Below are positions 25,488 to 34,029 of a stretch of DNA of 41,329 nt, one piece after another. The notes under the pieces were generated by a model that made no database searches, was not told where the DNA came from, and saw only the letters and a list, made by a program, of their open reading frames with translations. Source of the DNA: Myxococcales bacterium (GTDB taxonomy: Bacteria; Myxococcota_A; Polyangia; Palsa-1104; SHYY01); contig SHYY01000029.1 in assembly GCA_009692555.1 (NCBI GenBank), positions 1 to 41,329 of the forward strand. The letters run 5' to 3'. Each line of letters begins with the position of its first letter. Positions within the stretch are counted from its first letter, which is position 1. The translations under genes were made by a program, and so were the position numbers.

Positions 25488-27386
25488 TCAGGGCCCTGCG
25501 AGGCGGGCGCGCACATCGGCGCGGGTGGGGTCGAGGGCGAGCGCACGGGTGAGGTCGGCGCGCGCTCCCGTGGCGTCGGTGGGCAGGCGGGCGAAGCCGC
25601 GGTTGGCGAGGGCGCGCGAGTGGTCGGGGCGGAGCGCGAGCGCGCGATCGTAGTGGACGATCGCCTCGCGCAGATGGCCGGCGATCTGGAGGCGCGCCCC
25701 GAGGCGGTAGTGGACCTCGCTGGCCTCGCCGGGTCGCAGACACCCTCCGGCCAGCGCGCGGGCGCGGGCGTCGAGCGCGCGTTCGCTGTCGCCCTCCCCG
25801 TCGAGGATCGCGGCGAGGCGGGCGTGCCAGGCGCAGGGGGGGACGGGGGATCGCGGCGGCGGCGCCGTGATCGGTTCGCTGCTGCTGCCGGCGAGGAAGG
25901 TGAAGCGGAGCTGCAGCGGGATCTCGTGCTCGGCGATCACGCGCTCGTGGGCGGGGGTGCGACGGGCGAACACCAGCGTCTCGGGGTCGCGCAGGACGAG
26001 GGCCCACTCCTCGGGATCGAACGAGCCCGCGCGCATGTTCGTGCCGGCGTGGTGGAGCAGCGCGGCGTCGACGCCGTGGCGCAGGAGGAGGGCGTCCCAC
26101 GCGGCCGGGGCGAGCGCGGTCTCATCGAGCGCGCGGTGGAAATCATCGGGGTAGGCGGGGAGGCGGGCGTCCTGGAAGACGCGATACCGTGGCCACCCCT
26201 CCCACAGCAGGTAGCAGCCCACATCGAGGTCGGCGTACATCCGGTCCCGCAGCCCGGTCCGCGTGACGAAGTCGATCGCCAAGGCGGGAACGAGCGCTTC
26301 GGCCAGCCCGAGTCCCGGGGCGGGATCGGTCGGCCCGGCGCGGCGCTGGAGGGCGATCACGCCCAGCAGAGCGATGGCCGCAGCGACGGTGGCGAACCGA
26401 TGGAGCGCGATCCGCGCCGGCAGCCGCGCGGCCAGCCGCGACCCCGCGTCGGCCACCCAGGGCATCGCGATCCAGGCCCACTCGGCGACGAAGCGCACCG
26501 ATCGCCACGCCAGGATCCCGATCACCAGGACCGGCAGCGCCCGTCGCCACGGCGTTCGTCGGCCGCCGAGGATCAGGGCGGCGAGGCAGGCGGTCGCGAG
26601 GAGGAAGAACCACGGATCGTTCCACGGATCGGCGGCGCGAAACTCGTCGATGCTGCGGGTGGCACCGAGGGTGGCATGCCAGAGGAGGTAGGCGGGGAGT
26701 CGCGCCCCCGCCGGAGTGAGGAGCGTGGAGGCGGCCGCGAGGGCGAGCACGATCGCTGTGTCGCCAGCGACGAGCGGACGTTCGCGGCGCGGGCGATCGA
26801 GGAGCGCGCCCGCGGCGTACAGCGCGAGCACGAGCGGGCCGAGGAACACCCCGGCGTGAAAATTGGCCCATAGCCAGGTGAGCGGCACTGCCAGCCAGAT
26901 CAGCCCGCGCCGCCCGCGCTCCACTTCGGCGAGCAGGAGGAGGAGCGCGCCCAGCCCGAGGAGCGTCACGAGGTGGGGCCGCTCGACCATTCGCGGCTCG
27001 GCCGCCAGCGCCACCACCACCAGCGCCAGCGACGACGCGAGCACGCCGCAGCCGCTCCGGACGCAGGCGCGCAGCACCAGGCCCGCGGCCGTGGTCACGA
27101 GGAGGGTCTTGGCGAGCACGATCGCCGGAAAGCCGCCGAGGCGATGGAGCAGCGCCACCGCCACCTGGAATCCCCACGCGAGATCGGGATCGGGGTGATC
27201 GGGGAAGGTGAACGAGAACAGGTTGCGGAACGGGATGGCGCCGCGGTCGAGGATCAGGTCGCCGATCTTCAGATGGAAGAAGAGATCCGTTTCGGCGATC
27301 GGCGCGAGCGCCAGGTGGGCCACGAAGGCCAGCGCGGCGAGCTGCGGCAGCGCCTGCCACAGCGCCTCGGGGAGTCGCTTCACCAT
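25488..27386 (-). CDS. Polytopic membrane protein with C-terminal TPRs
   Basis: A 632-residue protein with about ten hydrophobic helices in residues 10-370. The luminal loop after the first helix carries TDLFFHLKIGDLILDRGAIP and FPDHPDPDLAWGFQVAVALL, a layout seen in uncharacterised GT-C-like bacterial membrane proteins. A soluble region follows (about 375-510, CYLLWEGWPRYRVFQDARLP). Two or three TPR hairpins (about 535-630, VHYRLGARLQIAGHLREAIV, LALRPDHSRALANRGFARL) end the protein. Transfer of sugars from lipid carriers is a guess from topology. The start is ambiguous: ATG 27386 has no ribosome site, while GTG 27404 has GAGGAG 2 nt upstream. It is convergent with the PHP lipoprotein gene. 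Confidence 0.72.
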   Translation of the reverse strand: MVKRLPEALWQALPQLAALAFVAHLALAPIAETDLFFHLKIGDLILDRGAIPFRNLFSFTFPDHPDPDLAWGFQVAVALLHRLGGFPAIVLAKTLLVTTAAGLVLRACVRSGCGVLASSLALVVVALAAEPRMVERPHLVTLLGLGALLLLLAEVERGRRGLIWLAVPLTWLWANFHAGVFLGPLVLALYAAGALLDRPRRERPLVAGDTAIVLALAAASTLLTPAGARLPAYLLWHATLGATRSIDEFRAADPWNDPWFFLLATACLAALILGGRRTPWRRALPVLVIGILAWRSVRFVAEWAWIAMPWVADAGSRLAARLPARIALHRFATVAAAIALLGVIALQRRAGPTDPAPGLGLAEALVPALAIDFVTRTGLRDRMYADLDVGCYLLWEGWPRYRVFQDARLPAYPDDFHRALDETALAPAAWDALLLRHGVDAALLHHAGTNMRAGSFDPEEWALVLRDPETLVFARRTPAHERVIAEHEIPLQLRFTFLAGSSSEPITAPPPRSPVPPCAWHARLAAILDGEGDSERALDARARALAGGCLRPGEASEVHYRLGARLQIAGHLREAIVHYDRALALRPDHSRALANRGFARLPTDATGARADLTRALALDPTRADVRARLAGP

Positions 27387-27433
27387 CGGGGGCGCACTCG
27401 CCACAGCTCCTCGCAGTACGGGAAATCAGGCTC

Positions 27434-27629
27434 TCACGGGCAGGGCGCGTCGGCTGCGGCGGGCGGCACCACCGTGGGCGTGCCGCGCGCGAAGCTCTTG
27501 AGGTAGCAGAGTATCCGGTGCTTCGGAGGATCGGTCTGGAAGACCGCTTCGTGCGCGTCCTGGAGGTCGTCGCCGGCGTGCTGGACCACCACCGCGGTGA
27601 CCGCACCGCCGTCCCTGGCTGTCCGATTG
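27434..27629 (-). pseudogene. C-terminal remnant of an unidentified gene
   Basis: A frame ending at the TGA at 27434 shows the third-position GC codon bias of neighbouring genes (reading GDDLQDAHEAVFQTDPPKHR, then ILCYLKSFARG and PPAAADAPCP) but has no N-terminal part. Upstream the frame runs into the DUF559 pseudogene. It may be the tail of a gene disrupted when the DUF559/palindrome segment entered. Not recognised. Confidence 0.3.
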
Positions 27630-27981
27630 CCAGCGGCCGGGAGGGATCGCCACTGCCTCGGGCTCGCAGAGCACATCATGGTTCCAGAAGCGCAGCACCC
27701 GGATCCCTGCGAGGACAGGAAGGCGGTGCGCTGATGGTCACGGGCCGCGTGTTCGGGATCGGAGTGCTGTCCTCCACCAACCTCCACGGCGAGCCGGACT
27801 TGCGGGCAGTAGAGGTCAAGGATGTACGGCTGCACAGGACCTGGCGGCGGAACTTGAACCCGCCGAAGCGCCGCCCGCGCAGCATCTGCCAAAGTAGATC
27901 CTCCGCGTCGGTGGTATCGCGGCGTAACCGGCGCGCATTCTCGACGAGGTGAGCTGGAACGGATCGCACCACAGGACGCAC
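27630..27981 (-). pseudogene. DUF559 (Vsr-like) endonuclease-fold gene, frameshifted
   Basis: Three fragments in three frames join into one normal-length DUF559 protein: ENARRLRRDTTDAEDLLWQM and RFGGFKFRRQ (frame 1), PYILDLYCPQVRLAVEVGGG with QHSDPEHAARDHQRTAFLSS (frame 2), then VLRFWNHDVLCEPEAV (frame 3). The breaks lie near 27845 and near 27705, and each is explained by a single missing base. The D..VEvDGGQH-type core of the PD-(D/E)XK-like fold is partly altered (VEVGGGQH: Asp to Gly). A GTG at 27981 is a possible start. The family resembles Vsr/restriction nucleases but its function is mostly unknown. A palindrome lies directly upstream. Confidence 0.75.
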
Positions 27982-28000
27982 GATACCACCCTCACCCCGA

Positions 28001-28024
28001 CCCTCTCCCGCCAGCGGGAGAGGG
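28001..28024. repeat. REP-like palindrome upstream of the DUF559 pseudogene
   Basis: A perfect 11-bp stem (CCCTCTCCCGC / GCGGGAGAGGG) with a 2-nt loop, inside the motif CCTCACCCCGA followed by the palindrome. This type of intergenic palindrome is widespread in GC-rich proteobacteria and is often seen next to DUF559 genes (general knowledge, not checked here). Confidence 0.75.
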
Positions 28025-28112
28025 AGACGATCTCGGTCCCATCGCCTGTCCCTACAACTGGGAACCGCGCCGAGGCGTTCGCGAATCAGCGCCCGCCCTC
28101 GACCAGGCGGGT

Positions 28113-28118
28113 TATACT
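28113..28118 (+). promoter_or_regulatory. -10-like element for the metallophosphoesterase gene
   Basis: TATACT at 28113-28118 lies 30 bp before the ATG; the region where a -35 element is expected (about 28090-28095) shows no match. A partial promoter call only. Confidence 0.3.
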
Positions 28119-28148
28119 GTCGGCCCGAATTTACCAACAGGTGCATGC

Positions 28149-29267
28149 ATGCGATCCACCCTCTTTCTCGTTCTCATCGCCGCGCTCGTCGGCGGTTGCA
28201 GCAGTGACGTCGCCGGCCCCGAGGACGAGGATCTCGCGGGCGGCTCGGCCGACGGCGGCGCGATCGACGCGGCGAAGCGCCTCGACTCTGCCAAGCCCGC
28301 GGATGCCGCGGTGCCCGATGGCGGAGCGGTCACCAGCGACGGGGCGGTCGCGAGCGATGCGTCGGCCGTGGGGGGCGATCTGGCCGGCCCCGCCGATCTC
28401 GGCAAGGCGGGCGATCTGGCAACCCCTCCGACCGTGCGCTTCGCCGCGATCGGCGACACCGGCCAGGGCAACGCCGAACAGAAGCAGGTCGCCGCGGCGG
28501 TGGCGGCAAGGTGCGCCAAGGACGGCTGCGACTTCGTCCAGCTCCTCGGCGACAACATCTACGACACGGGCGTCACCTCCGTGAACGACGCGCAGTGGCA
28601 GAGCAAGTTCGAGGAGCCGTACATGGCCATCAACCTGCCATTCTACGCGATTCTCGGCAATCACGACTATGGCGGAAATGGCGCCGGCAACGAGTTCAAC
28701 AAGGGCAAGAACGAGGTCGACTACACGGCGAAGTCCATGAAATGGAAGATGCCCGCGCCGCACTATCACCACGCGATGAAGCACGTCGAGTTCTTCGCGC
28801 TCGATACGAACCTCCAGATGTACTTCCTGGACGGCATGCAGAAGACCGACGTGAAGGGCTGGATCGCCGCTTCGAAGGCGCAGTGGAAGATCGCGCTTGG
28901 CCACCACCCGTACCTCTCGAATGGGCCGCACGGCAACGCCGGGAGCTACGATGGACTGCCGCTGATCCCGATCGCCAACGGGCAGGGCGTGAAGAACTTC
29001 ATGGACGAGGCGGTGTGCGGCCAGGTCGACGTTTACCTGTGCGGACACGATCATAGCCGCCAGTGGCTGAAGTCGACCTGCAAGAACACCGAGCTCATCG
29101 TCTCGGGCGCGGGGGCGAGCGTCACCGATCTGAACGGCAAGAACCTGGTCCACTACCAGGCCAACACGATCGGCTTCGTCTACGTGGTGATCGCGGGCAA
29201 CACCTTCACCGCCGACTTCGTCGACGTCAACGGCAAGGTCGAGTTCACGCGTACCCTGACCAAGTAG
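28149..29267 (+). CDS. Lipoprotein metallophosphoesterase (purple acid phosphatase-like)
   Basis: A 372-residue calcineurin-like phosphoesterase anchored as a lipoprotein (lipobox LVGGC, C17, +2 Ser). A spacer of about 75 residues rich in Asp, Ala and Gly (repeated DGGA, DLAG, DLG) separates lipid and enzyme. All metal-site motifs are in order: GDTGQG (D103), LLGDNIYDTG (D135, N136), ILGNHDYG (N171, H172, D173), LGHHPY (H252) and CGHDHS (H300, H302). Spacing and motifs match tartrate-resistant acid phosphatase-like enzymes. It probably hydrolyses phosphate monoesters outside the inner membrane, perhaps for phosphate scavenging; no Pho box was seen. ATG 28149 is chosen for the signal peptide; a second, out-of-frame ATG lies 4 nt upstream. 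Confidence 0.87.
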   Translation: MRSTLFLVLIAALVGGCSSDVAGPEDEDLAGGSADGGAIDAAKRLDSAKPADAAVPDGGAVTSDGAVASDASAVGGDLAGPADLGKAGDLATPPTVRFAAIGDTGQGNAEQKQVAAAVAARCAKDGCDFVQLLGDNIYDTGVTSVNDAQWQSKFEEPYMAINLPFYAILGNHDYGGNGAGNEFNKGKNEVDYTAKSMKWKMPAPHYHHAMKHVEFFALDTNLQMYFLDGMQKTDVKGWIAASKAQWKIALGHHPYLSNGPHGNAGSYDGLPLIPIANGQGVKNFMDEAVCGQVDVYLCGHDHSRQWLKSTCKNTELIVSGAGASVTDLNGKNLVHYQANTIGFVYVVIAGNTFTADFVDVNGKVEFTRTLTK

Positions 29268-29303
29268 GCTACGGGATCCAGCCGGGCAACGCGGCCGCCT
29301 GCT

Positions 29304-30158
29304 TCACCCACGTCGCCCACCCTGCGCGCGGAGCGCTTCGGCGAGCATGCCGAGGGCCCGGTGCGAGGTGTCGAGGGCCGCGCCGCGCCGCGCTGCCGTG
29401 TGAGCCTCGCGGTAGCGACCCTGGCTGCGCAGGAGGATGCTGAGCTGCGCCGCCGCCGACCCGTCCTCGGGCGCGATGGCGAGCGCCTGGTCGAGCGCGC
29501 GCTCCGCGAACGAGCAGGCGCCCAGCCGGCGGGCCCGGCCTGCGATGATCCGGAGGCTCCTGGCGATGTGCTCGGGCGTGCTGTGGCGGCGCTGGAACGC
29601 GACCAGCTCGTCGCGAAAGCGCTCCGCGGTGCGCTCATCGCCCGCGGCGAGCCGCTGCACCACCGCCCGGATCTGACCCTGCACCCGCGCCGCGATTCCT
29701 CCCTGTCCCCGCAGCGGCGTACTGCTCGGCCGGCGGCCGCGCCGGGTGCTCTCGGGGCGGCAATCGTCGTCGCTGTCGTCGCTCGGGTCGCTGGCATCGT
29801 TGGGGTCGTCCGCGGTGCGCGGCGCGGGCAGCCCCGCGAGCGCTCCCAGGCGCAGGAGGCGCGACGCCGGCGAACGGCCGAGCTCGCGCGGCGCGGTCCG
29901 CGCCACAAGGAGCGTCCACAAAGAGAAGGGCGACGCGGAGCCCTGGCGCATCGCCTCCAGGAGGTGATGGAAGCCGGCTACCCGCACGAACCAGCCGCGG
30001 GCGATCCTGGCGCCCACCTCGCTGGCGAAGGTCTCGGCGGCCCAGGCATCCCAGGCGGCGAGCGCCCGGGCGATCAGCGATTGATTTGGGAGGGGGGACG
30101 CGAGGGCGCCGGTGCGGTCGGGCGAGGAGTTCTGGGCTGCGTACGTGAGAGTCTTCAT
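29304..30158 (-). CDS. TPR protein of a sigma-54-linked operon, unknown function
   Basis: A 284-residue cytoplasmic protein with three parts. The helical N-terminal domain (about 25-115; SLIARALAAWDAWAAETFAS, GWFVRVAGFHHLLEAMRQGS) is not recognised. An acidic Asp/Ser linker follows (DDPNDASDPSDDSDDD). The C-terminal helical-repeat region (about 165-275) carries TPR-like hairpins (FAERALDQALAIAPEDGSAA, LSILLRSQGRYREAHTAARR). ATG 30158 has GAGGAG 8 nt upstream. It follows the 258-residue gene after 50 bp on the same strand and probably shares its promoter, so the two are likely functional partners. No signal peptide. The C-terminal TPR suggests a scaffold role; nothing more can be said. Confidence 0.65.
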   Translation of the reverse strand: MKTLTYAAQNSSPDRTGALASPLPNQSLIARALAAWDAWAAETFASEVGARIARGWFVRVAGFHHLLEAMRQGSASPFSLWTLLVARTAPRELGRSPASRLLRLGALAGLPAPRTADDPNDASDPSDDSDDDCRPESTRRGRRPSSTPLRGQGGIAARVQGQIRAVVQRLAAGDERTAERFRDELVAFQRRHSTPEHIARSLRIIAGRARRLGACSFAERALDQALAIAPEDGSAAAQLSILLRSQGRYREAHTAARRGAALDTSHRALGMLAEALRAQGGRRG

Positions 30159-30208
30159 CGGCTGGCTCCTCGCTGGTGGTGGAGTTCGTGGCGGCCTGGG
30201 CGGTGAGG

Positions 30209-30985
30209 CTAGGCGGCCGCGGCGCTGGGGACGGTCACTTCGACGGGCGGCGGGTCGTCGCCGGGGGCGCCTTCGGGCTCGGGCACGGGCTCGGATGCGC
30301 GGCGGGCGGTGGCCCGGGCGGAGTCCTCGATGCGCTCGCGGATCACGCTCGCGCCGCCGACCAGATCGAGGTTGGCCGCGATGGTGTTGACGGTGCGGAT
30401 CCACTGATTGCGGGCGGCGCGGCGGTCGGCCGGCCTGGGCGCGCTGCCGATCAGGCCGTCGCGCTCCTCCTCGAGCTGGCCGAGCTGCCCGGCGAGCGCC
30501 ATCCAGTCGCCCACCGCGTCGGCGAGGGAGCCCTCGGGGGTCTTGACCCGGGCGAGCAGCGCCCTGGCCTCGGGGGTCAGGCGCGCTTTCAGCAGGAGGG
30601 CCTCGCCGGCCTCCTCCTTGTAGGTCCTCTGGGTGGCGGCGATGCCGTCGGGCAGACAGAGGTCGCGCACCGCGGTGTAGAGGGCGCGCGTCTCCATGTC
30701 CCTGGCGAGGAAGGCCATTCCGGTGACCATGGCAAAGACGCCGCGCATCAGGTCGTCGTGGCGGAGGTCGATGTCGCGCTCCTGGACCTGGAGGAAGCTC
30801 AGCCGCTCGGGCTCCGAGACGTAGGGCTGGGCGGCGAGCAGGTCGGCGTGGGCCGCCTCGAGGATCGGCAGGAGGGCGGCGGTGCAGGGGATGGCGGCCA
30901 GGGCGGCGCGGTCGGGGTGATCCTTGGTCACCCACGGGGAGGTGAGGTGGATCATCTGAGCAGTGGACATGTCCTTGAGGGCCAT
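30209..30985 (-). CDS. Hypothetical helical protein, first gene of a sigma-54-linked operon
   Basis: A 258-residue protein of no recognised family, predicted mostly alpha-helical. Residues 1-210 are ordered and amphipathic (AALAAIPCTAALLPILEAAH, ERLSFLQVQERDIDLRHDDL, RGVFAMVTGMAFLARDMETR). The last 45 residues are a Pro/Glu/Ala-rich tail. No signal peptide or membrane helix. The start is well supported: AGGAGA lies 6-7 nt before ATG 30985. A strong sigma-54 promoter match lies about 60 bp upstream. It is followed by the TPR gene. The tail and helical body would suit a cytoplasmic helical-bundle scaffold, but this is speculation. Confidence 0.65.
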   Translation of the reverse strand: MALKDMSTAQMIHLTSPWVTKDHPDRAALAAIPCTAALLPILEAAHADLLAAQPYVSEPERLSFLQVQERDIDLRHDDLMRGVFAMVTGMAFLARDMETRALYTAVRDLCLPDGIAATQRTYKEEAGEALLLKARLTPEARALLARVKTPEGSLADAVGDWMALAGQLGQLEEERDGLIGSAPRPADRRAARNQWIRTVNTIAANLDLVGGASVIRERIEDSARATARRASEPVPEPEGAPGDDPPPVEVTVPSAAAA

Positions 30986-31043
30986 CGGAATCTCCTGTCC
31001 AGGGGGTTGGCGGATGGGGTGGGAGGTGATTGAAGGGGTGTAG

Positions 31044-31060
31044 AGCAGCCGGCGTGCCAG
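31044..31060 (-). promoter_or_regulatory. Sigma-54 (RpoN) promoter
   Basis: Minus-strand CTGGCACG-CCGG-CTGCT (complement of 31044-31060) matches the sigma-54 consensus YTGGCACG-N4-TTGCW at all but one position, with the required 10 bp between the invariant GG and GC. Transcription would begin near 31033, about 48 nt before the ATG at 30985. The rest of the 243-bp gap has no gene. It holds two direct copies of TTGACGCC, 18 bp apart (minus strand, about 31119-31144), which could be an upstream activator site. Confidence 0.65.
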
Positions 31061-31228
31061 CGATCGGAGTGGGCGAAGGCCATTGCGGGCGCGGGATTGC
31101 GCGGGGAGGGGTGGCGAAGGGGCGTCAAGATTTACGGAGGCGTCAAAAAGGGCATCGCGAAGGGGGCGCGAGGGCGCGGGAGCACCCGCGAAGGGTTTGG
31201 GGAAGGGGTTGGCGGTGGTTCGGGGTGC

Positions 31229-33097
31229 TCACGGGTGGTGCAGGATGGTGCCGTTCGAGCCGACCGCGAAGACGTTGTTCGGGCCGCTGCCCCAGAGGCC
31301 GTAGAGGGTGTTGGCGGTGCCGCTGGGCTGGGGTGCCATGGTCAGGCCGTCCCCGTGGACGATGGTGCCGATCCAGCCGACCGCGTAGATGTCGGTCTTG
31401 CCGCTGCCCCACGGGGTCCAGAGGAGCTGCACGGTGTTGCTCTTGAGCGGGCTGAATCCGCCGTTGAGGTCGGAGTGCAGGATCAGGCCCTGATCGCCGG
31501 TGATGTAGATGTCGCCGGGGCCGCTGCCCCATATGCCGTAGAGGTCGATCTGGGTGTTCCCGACCCGCGGAATCCAGGTGGTGCCCGAATCGATGGAACG
31601 GAGGATGGTGCCGAACGAGCCGACCACATAGACGTCATTCTTGCCGCTCCCCCACACTCCCTGGAGCGACTCGAAGTTGTTGGCGATCTGGAGGGTCCAG
31701 GCGGTCCCGCCATTCACTGTATGGGCGATGCTGCCGCCGTCGCCGACCACGTAGACGTCGGCGGCCGAGCTGCCCCACACCTTCTGGAACCAGACGTTGG
31801 GCGGCGCGATCAGCACATTCCAGTTCACGCCCTTGTTGACCGAGCGGTAGATGACCTGATTGCCGACCACGTAGACGTCATTCGGGCCGCTGCCCCACAC
31901 GCCGGAGAGCCATTGCTGGGTGATCGACTTGACGCTCCAGGTCTGGCCATTGTTGGCGCTGTAGACGATCGTGCCGCCGCCGCCGACGGCGTAGATCTCG
32001 CCCTGGCCGGTGCCCCACACCGCGCTGAGCGCCTTCTGGGTGTTGCTCTGCATGGGGGACCAGGCGCCGCACGCGCCGTTGGTGCAGGCACCCATGCAGG
32101 CGGTGCCGCACTTGCCGCAGTTCGCGGGATCGGTGGCAAACTTGGCCTCGCAGCCGTCGAGCACCTTCAGGTTGCAGTCGCCGTATCCGACGGAGCACAG
32201 GCCGACGCCGCACGCCCCGAGCGCGCAGCCGGGGGCGGAGTTGGGGAGGGCGGCGCAGAAGGTGCCGCACATGCCGCAGTTGCCGGGCGCGGTCTGGAGA
32301 TTGACCTCGCAGCCGGTGGCGGGGTTCTTGTCGCAATCGCCGAAGCCGGGATTGCAGCCGCCGATGCCGCACTGGGCGTTGGCGCACCCCGGGGCGCCAT
32401 TTTGCACGTTCGGGCACTTGAGATTGCAGCCGTTGCAATGGAGCGCGTCGGTGCGCGGATCGACGCAGCCGGCGCCGCAGAGGATCTGCGGGGCCACGCA
32501 GCCCATGGCGCACTTGCCCGCCGAGCAGACCGCGCCGTTCCCGCAGGAGAGGCCGCAGCCGCCGCAGTTCGCCCCGTCGGTGGTGGTGTTGGATTCGCAG
32601 CCGCTTTGCGCGCTCTTGTCGCAGTCGGCGAAGGGGAGGGTGCAGGCGGCGATGACGCACTCTCCGGCACTGCAGCCCGCGGTGTCGTGGGCGATGCCGG
32701 CGCAGGCGGCGCCGCACTGGCCGCAGCTCTTCGGGTCGCTCTGGAGATTGACCTCGCAGCCGGTGGCGGGGTTCTTGTCGCAGTCGGCCAGGCCGGGCGC
32801 GCACGGCGCGATGGCGAGGTCTTGGAGGGGGCCGTCGCGGGTCAGGAGATCGGCGGGCGCCCCGTCGCTGGCGGCGAGATCGGGCCGGGTGGTGAGGTCG
32901 TCGTCCGCGAGGTCGCCCAGGGTCGCCTTGTCGACCACCGCGCGATCTTCGGCGGCCTGATCGCGCAGCGCCTCATCGGGGATCGCGGCGTCGTCCGGGC
33001 CCTGGAAGGCGGCGTCGGGTTGGTAGAGGGTGCCAAGCTCCGACAGATCGTAGCAGCCGGTGACGAGCAGGAGGCAGAGCGGAAGCGCGCGGCGCAT
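31229..33097 (-). CDS. Cys-repeat lipoprotein with seven-bladed propeller head
   Basis: A 622-residue lipoprotein (lipobox LVTGC, C15, +2 Tyr) with an Asp-rich spacer (residues 20-105, LGDLADDDLTTRPDLAASDG). Four to five copies follow of the same Cys repeat as in the 14215-19374 pair (NCGMCGTFC..CGVGLCSVGYGDC). From about residue 335 seven repeats of about 40 residues occur with consensus WGSGxxDVYVVGxxGxIxxSxxxGxxW, resembling Ycf48/BNR-type blades and forming a complete seven-bladed propeller. Its ATG overlaps the stop of the upstream TPR gene by one base (TGATG), so translation is coupled. Likely outer-membrane surface-exposed; the ligand is unknown. Confidence 0.78.
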   Translation of the reverse strand: MRRALPLCLLLVTGCYDLSELGTLYQPDAAFQGPDDAAIPDEALRDQAAEDRAVVDKATLGDLADDDLTTRPDLAASDGAPADLLTRDGPLQDLAIAPCAPGLADCDKNPATGCEVNLQSDPKSCGQCGAACAGIAHDTAGCSAGECVIAACTLPFADCDKSAQSGCESNTTTDGANCGGCGLSCGNGAVCSAGKCAMGCVAPQILCGAGCVDPRTDALHCNGCNLKCPNVQNGAPGCANAQCGIGGCNPGFGDCDKNPATGCEVNLQTAPGNCGMCGTFCAALPNSAPGCALGACGVGLCSVGYGDCNLKVLDGCEAKFATDPANCGKCGTACMGACTNGACGAWSPMQSNTQKALSAVWGTGQGEIYAVGGGGTIVYSANNGQTWSVKSITQQWLSGVWGSGPNDVYVVGNQVIYRSVNKGVNWNVLIAPPNVWFQKVWGSSAADVYVVGDGGSIAHTVNGGTAWTLQIANNFESLQGVWGSGKNDVYVVGSFGTILRSIDSGTTWIPRVGNTQIDLYGIWGSGPGDIYITGDQGLILHSDLNGGFSPLKSNTVQLLWTPWGSGKTDIYAVGWIGTIVHGDGLTMAPQPSGTANTLYGLWGSGPNNVFAVGSNGTILHHP

Positions 33098-33963
33098 CAG
33101 AAGGTCCCCGCCACCGCGAGGCCGCGCCCCGTCGGCAGGAGCCACGCCGAGGGCTCGGCGCGCCGCCTTCGTGCATCGACCACCCAGAGGATCACGTCGC
33201 TGACCGCGGCGGCGCCGGCGAGCGCGAAGAGCCCGTAGCCGAGGTTCTGGTGCAGCGCGAGATCGGCCCAGTCGTCGGGGCCGCACTGCCGCTCGGTGCA
33301 GGTCACCCGCCTCTGCTCCAGGTCGGGGCCGACGGAGAGGACGAGACCGGTGCCGGCTCCCGCGGCGGCCAGCGCGAGCACGGCGAAGGTGATCGCCAGG
33401 GCGCGCGGCACCGGCGAGATGCCGGGCGGACGAGCCGGCGGGGGCGGAGCGTCGACGACCACCGGCGGCGGCGGGGGAAGGGGTGCGGGGTGCTCGGCCT
33501 TCGCGGGTGGCGGCGTCGACGGAGGGACGGGGAGCGGGCGCTCCGGCCGGGGCCTGGGTTTGCCCATCGGTCGCGGGTGCTCGAGGGCGATCCTCACCTG
33601 CCTGGCGCGCTCCTTCAGAACGGCGATGCGGGCGCGGATATCGGCGGCATCGGCCGCCCTGGGATCGAGCAGCAGATCGCGACGGTAGGCCTCGGCCGAC
33701 TCCTCCCAGTGCTCGAGGCGCTCGAGGCAGCGCGCGATGTTGAAGTCGAACGCCGGCAGCGGCTTGATCGCGCGGGCGACGGAGAACTCGCTGACCGCCT
33801 CCTCGTACATCCCGACGCCGTACAGCCCGAGCCCCTTCTGGAAGTGGCGCTTGGCGAGCTCGGTGTCCGGGTCCGCCGTCGGTGAGGTCGGATCGGCGAG
33901 CCCCGGGCGCGGCCCGGCGAGCAGGGCGAAGGCGAGCAGCACGGCGAGGCGGCGGGGGCGCAT
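33097..33963 (-). CDS. Exported TPR protein with Pro-rich linker and two membrane segments
   Basis: A 288-residue protein with a signal peptide (about residues 1-23) and a TPR region at about 35-110 (HFQKGLGLYGVGMYEEAVSE, FDFNIARCLERLEHWEESAE). A long Pro-rich linker (about 125-185) leads to a membrane helix (LAITFAVLALAAAGAGTGLV, about 191-212). A short loop with two cysteines (VTCTERQCGPD) and a second hydrophobic segment (YGLFALAGAAAVSDVILWVV) follow. This TPR-linker-membrane layout is common in myxobacterial orphans. It overlaps the propeller lipoprotein by one base, so the pair probably acts together, perhaps as an envelope scaffold and its surface partner (inference). No ribosome site is obvious. 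Confidence 0.7.
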   Translation of the reverse strand: MRPRRLAVLLAFALLAGPRPGLADPTSPTADPDTELAKRHFQKGLGLYGVGMYEEAVSEFSVARAIKPLPAFDFNIARCLERLEHWEESAEAYRRDLLLDPRAADAADIRARIAVLKERARQVRIALEHPRPMGKPRPRPERPLPVPPSTPPPAKAEHPAPLPPPPPVVVDAPPPPARPPGISPVPRALAITFAVLALAAAGAGTGLVLSVGPDLEQRRVTCTERQCGPDDWADLALHQNLGYGLFALAGAAAVSDVILWVVDARRRRAEPSAWLLPTGRGLAVAGTF

Positions 33964-33995
33964 GGCTGCGTCGAATGGCGCACCTCCCGACCCTT

Positions 33996-34024
33996 TTGAC
34001 GCCGGCCTCGCCGCGGTCTACTAA
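33996..34024 (+). promoter_or_regulatory. Promoter of rnd, leaderless
   Basis: TTGACG (33996-34001), a 17-nt spacer and TACTAA (34019-34024). The -10 element ends 5 nt before the GTG start codon at 34030, so transcription should begin at or next to the start codon. Confidence 0.65.
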
Positions 34025-34029
34025 CGGGC

